Assembly (NCBI GenBank): GCA_030151765.1
Contig: JASLCW010000041.1
Coordinates: 1 to 6,503 of the forward strand
Reading direction: 5' to 3'
Origin: Marmoricola sp.
Lineage (GTDB): Bacteria > Actinomycetota > Actinomycetes > Propionibacteriales > Nocardioidaceae
Length of the DNA: 6,503 nt
Position numbers and translations under genes: made by a program. The notes under the pieces were generated by a model, which had not been told where the DNA came from, ran no database searches, and saw only the letters and a program-made list of their open reading frames with translations. This document shows, piece after piece, positions 1 to 5,780 of the stretch (the stretch's first letter is position 1; each line of letters begins with the position of its first letter).

Positions 1-568
1 GGATGCCGTGTCCGCCGAGGTCCTTGGACGCGGCCTTGGTGATGGCCAGCCCGGCCGCGCGGGAGGCAGTCGTCGGCAGCGACCCGGCCCCGGGCGCCTT
101 GGCTCCGATGTTGAGTACGTTGACGATGGACCCGCCGCCGGCCGCGACCATCACCGGGTGCACGGCTTGCATCAGCAGGAACGTCGCGCGGGGACCCACG
201 TCGTATTCCAGCGCCAAGTCCTCGGCGGTGATGTCGACGAAGGCCTTGGGTTCGTTGGTGGCGATCGCATTGTTGACCAGGCCGTGAACCGTACCGAAGG
301 CGTCGATCGCGGTCGCCACGAGTGCGGCACCGCCCTCGACGGTCGCGATCGAGTCGGTGGAGGCGACGGCCGTGCCGCCCAGGGCCTCGATCTCCTCGAC
401 CACGCGCTGCGCGGCACCACCGGCACCGGTGCCGTCGACGGCGCCACCGAGGTCGTTGACGACCACGCGGGCACCGTGTTCGGCCAGGGTCAGGGCGTGC
501 GCACGGCCGATGCCGTTGCCGGCACCGGTGACGATGACGACGCGACCGTCGTACCTGACGACACTCAT
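1..568 (-). CDS. SDR-family protein with degenerate catalytic tetrad (3' end cut off by window)
   Basis: Seen: an unbroken reading frame of 189 codons from the ATG at 568 to the window edge. The Rossmann NAD(P)-binding motif TGAGNGIG is at residues 14-21, followed by the strand-2 segment VVVNDLGG (35-42) and VNNA (98-101), so the fold is a classical SDR. The classical tetrad is absent by manual alignment: Asn to Gly125, Ser to Asn153 (in VNVLNIG), Tyr to Thr166 and Lys to Arg170 (in TTASRAA). The Ser-Tyr spacing of 13 and Tyr-Lys spacing of 4 are kept, so this is substitution and not misalignment. The start is supported by GAGGTGG at 573-579 and by an ATGA overlap with the thiolase stop, implying translational coupling. 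Family knowledge: active SDRs need Tyr and Lys for hydride transfer. Inference: a non-catalytic subunit, or an SDR with unusual chemistry, serving the same acyl-CoA pathway as the thiolase. About 60-100 residues are probably missing. SDR fold certain; role uncertain. Confidence 0.9.
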   Translation of the reverse strand, partial: MSVVRYDGRVVIVTGAGNGIGRAHALTLAEHGARVVVNDLGGAVDGTGAGGAAQRVVEEIEALGGTAVASTDSIATVEGGAALVATAIDAFGTVHGLVNNAIATNEPKAFVDITAEDLALEYDVGPRATFLLMQAVHPVMVAAGGGSIVNVLNIGAKAPGAGSLPTTASRAAGLAITKAASKDLGGHGI

Positions 569-1764
569 GAAGCCACCTCGGCAGGCTCGTTGCCCAGGAC
601 CGCGACGAAGGCGACGCAGGAGCCGGGCTGGCCGCCCAGGTTCTGCGCCACGGCGAGCTTCGCGTCCGGAACCTGGCGTTCACCGGCATCGCCGCGGAGT
701 TGGGTGAAGCACTCGAACATCATCCGCAGGCCGGTCGCCCCGATCGGATGGCCGAAGGACTTGAGGCCGCCGTCGGTGTTCACCGGGAGGGAGCCGTCGA
801 GGTCGTAGCGGCCGTCGAGGATGTCGCGCCAGGCCTTGCCGCGCTCGGAGAAGCCGAGGTCCTCCATGAGGACCAGCTCCGTCGGGGTGAAGCAGTCGTG
901 CACCTCGGCCAGGGAGATCTGGCTTGCCGGGTCCGTCACGCCGGCCTGCTCGTAGGCCTGGCGTGCGGCGGTGACCACCTCGGGGAAGGAGGTGAAGTCG
1001 TAGCCGTCGGAGGCGAGTCCCGCACCCGAGCCGGCGATGAAGCTCATCCCACGCAGGAAGATGGGCCGGTCGGTGTACTTGTAGGCGTCCTCGGCCCGCA
1101 CGATGATCGCGGCCGCGGCGCCGTCGGAGACGCCCGAGCAGTCCATCACCCCCAGCGGCCCTGCGACCTTGGGGGAGCCCTCGACGACCTCCGCGGAGAC
1201 CGCCTTCTGGAACTGCGCGCGTCCGTTGAGCGCGCCGTTGGCATGGTTCTTGACCGCGACATGGGTCAGCGCGGAACGCAGGTCGGTGGCCTCGACCCCG
1301 TGCGCGTCACCGTACGCCGGCGCGAGGAGGGAGAAGCCGGCCGGGGCGGTCCAATCGACGTCGGTGCCGTCGGCCGGCGGGTAGACCGCGGACAGCCCGG
1401 ACTGCGAGGAGTCCTTCAGCTTCTCCACACCGGTCGCCATCACCATGTCGTAGGCACCGGACGCGACGGCGAAGGCCGCATTGCGGAAGGCCTCCGAGCC
1501 GGTGGCGCAGTAGTTCTCGACTCGCGTGACCGGTTTGCCCACGAGACGGAGCGGGCGGGCCAGCGTCTGCCCGGACATGCCGGACCCCTGGGTGCCCACC
1601 CAGAAGGCGTCGACCTCGTCGAGGGTCACCCCGTCGAGCGAGCCGAGGCATTCGGTGACCGCGTCGACGAGGAGGTCGTCGGCCGAGGAGTTCCAGTGGT
1701 CCCGGAACGGGGTGCAGCCCATCGCCACGATGGCGACCTCGTGGGCCATCCGGTTGTTCGCCAT
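565..1764 (-). CDS. SCP2-type thiolase (acetyl-CoA acetyltransferase / beta-ketothiolase family)
   Basis: Thiolases cleave beta-ketoacyl-CoA with CoA or run the reverse Claisen condensation, in the cytoplasm. This 399-residue protein has the expected family length. The nucleophile is Cys86 in ENYCATGSEAF. The loop HDCF (289-292) in EVHDCFTPTEL replaces the NEAF loop of class I thiolases and is typical of SCP2/SCP-x thiolases and their bacterial/archaeal relatives. GHPIGATG (338-345) supplies His339. The class I C-terminal CxG loop is replaced by NLGGQPGSC (375-383), so Cys291 of HDCF is the likely second catalytic Cys. All expected catalytic groups are present, so it should be active, unlike Ltp2-type retro-aldolases, which lack the nucleophile. 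The frame stays open upstream to 2133, but the ATG at 1764 is chosen: GGAAAGGA lies 9 bases upstream, the preceding gene ends in a TGATG overlap, and family homology begins there. It is preceded directly by a DUF35 protein, its usual partner. The substrate is unknown. Confidence 0.95.
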   Translation of the reverse strand: MANNRMAHEVAIVAMGCTPFRDHWNSSADDLLVDAVTECLGSLDGVTLDEVDAFWVGTQGSGMSGQTLARPLRLVGKPVTRVENYCATGSEAFRNAAFAVASGAYDMVMATGVEKLKDSSQSGLSAVYPPADGTDVDWTAPAGFSLLAPAYGDAHGVEATDLRSALTHVAVKNHANGALNGRAQFQKAVSAEVVEGSPKVAGPLGVMDCSGVSDGAAAAIIVRAEDAYKYTDRPIFLRGMSFIAGSGAGLASDGYDFTSFPEVVTAARQAYEQAGVTDPASQISLAEVHDCFTPTELVLMEDLGFSERGKAWRDILDGRYDLDGSLPVNTDGGLKSFGHPIGATGLRMMFECFTQLRGDAGERQVPDAKLAVAQNLGGQPGSCVAFVAVLGNEPAEVAS

Positions 1765-3149
1765 CAGCCGTTGTCCTTTCCGGGCCGGAGCTTCCAGAAG
1801 TAGTTGTGGATCCCGTCGGTGGTCCAGAGGCGCCGGAACGAGGGCGTCATCTGCATGCCGACGCGGACCTCCTCGGCCGGGATGTCGGTGGCATAGCCGG
1901 TCAGGCGGCCACCGCCGTCGACATCGGCCACGACGATCGCGACCTCCGACTCGGGCATGGTCGTGAGATGGTCCTGGGTCACCGAGACGACCGTGGCGAC
2001 CCGGTCGCGCAGCGAGACCTTTCCGGGCGAGGCCGTCGAGGCGGCGATGCCGCACACGGCGCAGACCCGCCCCGGGGGCGTGGTGATCTTGCCGCAGGCA
2101 TCGCACTGGCTGCCCTCGAGCCGGAACTTCCATCCGGCGCGGCGGTGCATCGGGGGAGAGGCGGGCGCCGGGGCGGCCGGCCGCATGGGTCCCTGCACGT
2201 CGAGGAGCCCGCGCCAGCGCAGGTAGCGCCCGTAGGTCACCACTTCTCGGTCTTCGAGTTGTTCCCGGACCGACGGGCCGGACCGAGCGCCACGGACGCC
2301 CTCGCCGACCCGGAAGACGAAGGCATCGGCACCTTCGGTGAGCGAGAGCAGCAGCACCGTCTGCCCCGGCTCCGCGACGTCGAGCGCGGCGGCGAGGAGG
2401 AGACCCGGATGAGCGGCGCCGGTGAATCCGACGGCACGCTCGATCGCCGCGTCGTCGCCGGACGACCGGAGCGCACGGCGTACCGCTGCCGCCGCACGGG
2501 CATTCGACGACGAGACGGCGACGTGGTCGGCCGCGTCGAGGCCGGCCTCGGCGAGTGCCCGGCGGGTGGCCGTGGTCGCCGCTTCCGTCAGTACATCGGC
2601 CGTGAAGCGCTCGTCCCAGACCCGGTCGTGCCGCTCGCCGGGGAGCCGCCAGCGCTCGAGGAGCTCGACGGTGTGACCGGCCCGGGCCAGCAGCACCGCG
2701 GCATCGGTTCCGGTCGCGAAAGCGGCTGCCGCGTCGCCCTGGGCGAGCTCGTCGGGAGCGCCCGGCCGTGTCGTGCGTACGTCGGCGAGTGCCGCCACGG
2801 CCGGACCGCGGACGACGAGGTCGAGGGCCGCGGCACCGGAACGGTGCCCGCGGAGATCGACCGCGATGACGGCCGGATCGACACCGAGGGCTTCGTGGAC
2901 GATGCCCGCCGAGGTCTTGGCGTCGTACGGCGCACTCGTGGTGGCGAGCAGGAGCTGTCGCCCGGCGGGTGTGTCGGCGGCGATGTGACGCAGCGTCTCG
3001 ACGGCCATGGTCACGGAGTCCTCGTCGAAGCCGGCCACACTGCGGACCGGACCGCGGCCGTCGGTCGGCCTGCCGTCGAGACTGTTGCTCCGGAGTTCGT
3101 AGCGCGGCAGGTGTACGGCGTACGCGCCGATGCCGGGTTGGTCAGGCAT
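1764..3149 (-). CDS. HMG-CoA synthase-like / DUF35 (zinc ribbon + OB-fold) fusion protein
   Basis: This 461-residue protein has two modules. Residues 1 to about 320 resemble the thiolase-fold HMG-CoA synthase/KAS III group: a GIGAYAVHLPRYEL start, DEDSVTMAVE (43-52), and late GFTGAAHPGLLLAAAL (241-256). Manual alignment places the synthase Glu, Cys and His at Thr71, His102 (RGHRSGAAAL) and Ser213 (SSSNAR), so the module looks catalytically dead. A Pro/Ala-rich linker (321-335) leads to DUF35: a zinc ribbon with Cys349, Cys352, Cys363 and Cys366, then an OB-fold ending in the typical NYFWKLRP (449-456). Known: DUF35 proteins bind thiolases and can present CoA substrates; in archaea a separate DUF35 protein bridges thiolase and HMG-CoA synthase. 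Inferred role: scaffold or CoA-binding partner of the adjacent thiolase, whose start overlaps this stop by one base. The start at 3149 has GAGGAAG (3161-3167) 11 bases upstream, and an 18-base gap separates it from the transporter genes. Confidence 0.9.
   Translation of the reverse strand: MPDQPGIGAYAVHLPRYELRSNSLDGRPTDGRGPVRSVAGFDEDSVTMAVETLRHIAADTPAGRQLLLATTSAPYDAKTSAGIVHEALGVDPAVIAVDLRGHRSGAAALDLVVRGPAVAALADVRTTRPGAPDELAQGDAAAAFATGTDAAVLLARAGHTVELLERWRLPGERHDRVWDERFTADVLTEAATTATRRALAEAGLDAADHVAVSSSNARAAAAVRRALRSSGDDAAIERAVGFTGAAHPGLLLAAALDVAEPGQTVLLLSLTEGADAFVFRVGEGVRGARSGPSVREQLEDREVVTYGRYLRWRGLLDVQGPMRPAAPAPASPPMHRRAGWKFRLEGSQCDACGKITTPPGRVCAVCGIAASTASPGKVSLRDRVATVVSVTQDHLTTMPESEVAIVVADVDGGGRLTGYATDIPAEEVRVGMQMTPSFRRLWTTDGIHNYFWKLRPGKDNG
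1774..1781 (-). promoter_or_regulatory. Ribosome binding site of the thiolase gene
   Basis: On the minus strand this reads GGAAAGGA, 9 bases before the ATG at 1764. It lies inside the last codons of the DUF35 fusion gene. It decides the start against a longer open frame reaching 2133, whose extra 123 codons are only a frame shadow of the fusion gene. Confidence 0.7.
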
Positions 3150-3167
3150 GGGGATACGGGCTTCCTC

Positions 3168-3959
3168 TCAGTTCCAGGTCGGGATCGCGGCCAGGAGCCG
3201 CTGGGTGTACTGCTCGCGCGGCCGGTCGAGGACCGCCATCGCATCGCCCTGCTCGACGACCTCGCCGCGGTTCATCACCGCGATGCGGTCGCACAGGTCG
3301 CTGGCGAGCATCAGGTCGTGGGTGACGAAGAGCAGGCCGATGTCGAGCTCGTCGACCAGCGCGCGGAAGAGCTCGACGACCTTCGTCTGCGTGGTGACAT
3401 CGAGCGCCGTGGTGCACTCGTCGGCGATCACCAGCGAGGGCCGGGTGACGACGGCGAGTGCGATCGCGACCCGCTGCCGCAGTCCTCCGGAGAGCTGGTG
3501 CGGATAGCTGTCGAGCACCCGGCGCGCGTCGGTGATGCGCATCTGTTCGAGGACCTCGACCGAGCGCGCCTCGACATCGGCCTTCGTGATGCCGGGGACA
3601 TGACGGCGGAGCACCTCGGCGAGGTGGCCGCGGACCCGCATCAGCGGATTCAGCGAACGCGAGGCGTCCTGGAAGACCATCCCCACCTCCGAGCCGCGGA
3701 CCGCGTCCGTGTGGTTCACGCCCGGTGCCACGATCTCCCGGCCGGACAGGGCGATGGAGCCGGAGTCGATCCGGACATTGCGTTCGAGGAGGCCGACGAC
3801 CGCCCTGGCCAGCGTGGTCTTGCCGCTGCCCGATTCGCCGACGACTCCGAGGATCTGGCCCTGGCGGACCTCGACGTCGACCCGATCGAGGAGGGTCAGC
3901 TCACCGTGGCTGAGCTGGGCTGCGATGGTGAGATCGGAGATCGTGAGGAGGTCACTCAT
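3168..3959 (-). CDS. Dpp/Opp-type ABC importer ATPase (DppD-like)
   Basis: Cytoplasmic ATP-hydrolysing subunit of the importer, 263 residues. Seen in order: Walker A GESGSGKT (41-48), Q-loop Gln97 in VFQDASRSLNP, signature LSGGLRQR (156-163), Walker B LVIADE (176-181), switch His214 in VTHDL, and a short C-terminal peptide-transporter tail QYTQRLLAAIP (250-260). Known DppD/OppD proteins are about 320-330 residues and have a longer C-terminal domain, often with a Cys cluster; that is missing here. The D-loop region reads DECTTALD where the family usually has DEPTTALD (Cys182 for Pro). The start at 3959 is set by an ATGA overlap with the preceding permease and by AAAGAGG at 3965-3971. A longer open frame to 4346 only shadows the permease. 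It should pair with the other ATPase of the operon as a heterodimer. The substrate is not deducible. Confidence 0.95.
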   Translation of the reverse strand: MSDLLTISDLTIAAQLSHGELTLLDRVDVEVRQGQILGVVGESGSGKTTLARAVVGLLERNVRIDSGSIALSGREIVAPGVNHTDAVRGSEVGMVFQDASRSLNPLMRVRGHLAEVLRRHVPGITKADVEARSVEVLEQMRITDARRVLDSYPHQLSGGLRQRVAIALAVVTRPSLVIADECTTALDVTTQTKVVELFRALVDELDIGLLFVTHDLMLASDLCDRIAVMNRGEVVEQGDAMAVLDRPREQYTQRLLAAIPTWN

Positions 3960-4852
3960 CGGCGCCTCTTTCGCGGGTCGTGGTGGGTGAGGAGAGCATC
4001 GCCCAGCAGGTTCACCAGGAGCACGAGCACGGTGATCGCGAGGCCGGGGAAGAAGGCGATCCACCAGGCCTGGTTGAGCTCGTCCTGGCCCGAGGCGAGC
4101 ATCGAGCCCCAGCTCGAGTGCGGGGGTACGACGCCGAGACCGAGGAAGCTGAGCGCGCTCTCGACGAGGATCGCCGTACCGATCTGCAGGGTTCCGAGCG
4201 CGACGATCGTGCCGGCCAGGTTCGGCAGCACGTGCCGGAAGACGATCCGCTTCTCCGACGCACCGGCGGCACGGAGTCCGAGGACGAACTGACGCTCCCG
4301 GATCGCCATCGTCGCCGATCGGGTCACTCGGGCACAGGGCGCCCATCCGGTCAGGGCGAGCACCAGGAAGAGCACCGGCAGCGAGCTGCCCCGGTTCGCG
4401 ATGATCGCCAGCGCGATGAGGATGAAGGGCAGGGCCAGCTGCGCGTCGATCAGGATCGAGACGACCCGGTCGACCCAGCCACGGGAGTAGCCGGCCACCA
4501 GGCCCAGCAGCGTGCCCGGTCCGATCGCCACCAGGGCGCCGACGAGGCCGATCATGATGGTGAGCTGACCGCTCTTCACCAGTTGGGTCAGGATGTCCTG
4601 CCCCAGCTTGTTGGTGCCCAGCGGATGGGACCAGCTGCCACCGCTCAGGAAGGCGGGCGGCCTGCGGGTCGCCGCCAGGTCCTGGCCCCCACCCGGCAGG
4701 AGACCGGTCAGCGGGAGCAGGAAGACCAGGATCGCGAGGCCGATCAAGGGCAGGGAGAGCCAGAAGACGGAAGTGCGGGCCGTGCCCGCCTTTCGGGCAC
4801 TGCGCCGGGGCTTCTCCTCCGACACGAGGAGATCCACGTCGAGCTGGGTCAT
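3956..4852 (-). CDS. Dpp/Opp-type ABC importer permease (DppC-like)
   Basis: Inner-membrane channel subunit, 298 residues, the usual DppC length. A charged cytoplasmic N-terminus (about 1-27) is followed by a first membrane segment (about 29-51) and then the DppC hallmark SHPLGTNKLGQDIL (75-88), which precedes the five-helix core. Hydrophobic segments are visible near 97-120, 135-152, 158-170, 212-232 and 264-290. The EAA loop, which docks on the ATPases, is at 186-211 and contains RAAGASEKRIVFRHVLPN. The late signature ESALSFLGLGVVPP (231-244) is typical of this family. It starts 4 bases after the DppB-like stop. A GAGGTGA ribosome binding site at 4857-4863 ends in that stop codon, implying coupled translation, and its own stop overlaps the DppD-like start (ATGA). 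It should form the heterodimeric pore with the DppB-like permease. Family assignment is firm; the transported compound is unknown. Confidence 0.96.
   Translation of the reverse strand: MTQLDVDLLVSEEKPRRSARKAGTARTSVFWLSLPLIGLAILVFLLPLTGLLPGGGQDLAATRRPPAFLSGGSWSHPLGTNKLGQDILTQLVKSGQLTIMIGLVGALVAIGPGTLLGLVAGYSRGWVDRVVSILIDAQLALPFILIALAIIANRGSSLPVLFLVLALTGWAPCARVTRSATMAIRERQFVLGLRAAGASEKRIVFRHVLPNLAGTIVALGTLQIGTAILVESALSFLGLGVVPPHSSWGSMLASGQDELNQAWWIAFFPGLAITVLVLLVNLLGDALLTHHDPRKRRR
3965..3971 (-). promoter_or_regulatory. Ribosome binding site of the DppD-like ATPase gene
   Basis: Minus-strand AAAGAGG, 5 bases before the ATG at 3959 and within the last codons of the DppC-like gene. It supports the short start over an open frame extending another 129 codons to 4346. 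Confidence 0.65.
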
Positions 4853-4856
4853 GTCG

Positions 4857-4863
4857 TCACCTC
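4857..4863 (-). promoter_or_regulatory. Ribosome binding site of the DppC-like gene, overlapping the DppB-like stop codon
   Basis: Minus-strand GAGGTGA; its final TGA is the stop codon of the DppB-like permease. The ATG at 4852 follows after 4 bases. This arrangement favours translational coupling of the two permeases, which are needed in equal amounts. Confidence 0.65.
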
Positions 4864-5780
4864 ACTCTCGGGTCGACGATGGAGTGGACGACGTCGACGA
4901 GCAGGTTGAGGATCACGAAGACGACGGCGCCGAAGATCACGATCGCCTGCACGAGGGGGAAGTCCCGGAACTGGATCGCCTGCAGCGCCAGCTGTCCGAG
5001 ACCGGGCCAGCTGTAGACGTATTCGATCGCCACAGCGCCGGAGAGCAGGATGCCGGTCTGCAGGACGACGATCGTCAGGATCGGCATCATCGCGTTCTTG
5101 AGCGCGTGCAACCACACGACACGGACGCGGCTCACGCCACGGGCTCGGGCCGCGTCGACGAAGGGTTCGGCCAGCGCCTCGCTCATCGAGGCACGGGTGA
5201 GGCGGGCGATGTGCGCCATCGGATAGAGCGCCATCGTGATCGCCGGCAGGATCAGGTGGTCGGGTCCTCCGGACTGACCCGCGGGCAGCCAGCCGAGCTT
5301 CACCGCGAAGAGGACGACGAACATCATGCCGAGCCAGAAGACCGGCACCGACTGTCCGAAGAGGGCCAGTGTCGATGCACCCCGGTCCCACCACGTGCCC
5401 TCACGCGTCGCCGCCAGTACGCCGAGCGGGACGCCGATCAGGATCGCGATGAACATGCCGGCCACGACGAGCTGCAAGGTGTAGGGCAGCCGGTCCATGA
5501 TCATCGTGGTGTTGGCCTGGTAGAACTGCAGCGAGTGGCCGAGATCGCCGGTGACGATCCCCTTGAGGTAGTCGAGGTACTGGGTGAACAGCGGCTGGTC
5601 CAGACCGAGCTGGTGACGCAGCTGGGCCCGTTGTTCCGGGGGTGCCATCGGCCCGAGGATGGTCGCGGTCGGGTCGCCGGAGAGGCGCCCCAGTGCGAAG
5701 GCCATCGTCAATGCGATCAGCAACGACGCGAAGAGCGAGGCGAGGCGGGTACCGATCCGCCTCAGGGTGGTGGCCTTCAT
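4857..5780 (-). CDS. Dpp/Opp-type ABC importer permease (DppB-like)
   Basis: Inner-membrane channel subunit of the importer, 307 residues, normal for DppB. Membrane segments are visible near 11-31, 101-124, 137-162, 176-193, 232-254 and 277-298. Between the first two lies the periplasmic family block with MAPPEQRAQLRHQLGLDQPL (45-64) and GDLGHSL (78-84). The EAA loop at 205-233 contains DAARARGVSRVRVVWLHALKN. The late motif IEYVYSWPGLGQLA (252-265) matches the family form of VFxxPGLG. The start at 5780 is chosen because it forms an ATGA overlap with the preceding ATPase stop, has GGAGGG at 5788-5793 spaced 7 bases away, and begins just before the first membrane helix. The open frame reaching 6092 only shadows the ATPase. 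It pairs with the DppC-like protein encoded 4 bases downstream. Regulation is as part of the operon. Confidence 0.96.
   Translation of the reverse strand: MKATTLRRIGTRLASLFASLLIALTMAFALGRLSGDPTATILGPMAPPEQRAQLRHQLGLDQPLFTQYLDYLKGIVTGDLGHSLQFYQANTTMIMDRLPYTLQLVVAGMFIAILIGVPLGVLAATREGTWWDRGASTLALFGQSVPVFWLGMMFVVLFAVKLGWLPAGQSGGPDHLILPAITMALYPMAHIARLTRASMSEALAEPFVDAARARGVSRVRVVWLHALKNAMMPILTIVVLQTGILLSGAVAIEYVYSWPGLGQLALQAIQFRDFPLVQAIVIFGAVVFVILNLLVDVVHSIVDPRVR

Noticed and set aside
1..568. Frameshift or pseudogene as the cause of the missing SDR residues
   Set aside because: The frame is continuous, codon use matches the neighbours, and motifs before, between and after the altered positions are in register.
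565..1764. Ltp2-type steroid side-chain retro-aldolase
   Set aside because: Ltp2 also partners a DUF35 domain, but it has lost the thiolase nucleophile. Here Cys86, HDCF and His339 are all present.
1765..2133. N-terminal extension of the thiolase frame to 2133
   Set aside because: The extra 123 codons overlap the DUF35 domain, carry no thiolase features, and a good ribosome binding site with a TGATG junction marks the start at 1764.
3150..3167. Promoter or terminator in the 18-base gap between transporter and fusion genes
   Set aside because: The gap is too short and holds only a plausible ribosome binding site. No inverted repeat or T-run is visible.
1806..4292. 828-codon open frame on the plus strand
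   Set aside because: It runs antisense through three clearly homologous minus-strand genes, has no recognisable domain, and has a composition rich in Arg, Gly, Asp and Glu, as expected for antisense frames of GC-biased codons. The same applies to the plus-strand frames at 8-808, 700-1803, 3980-4909 and 4593-5834.
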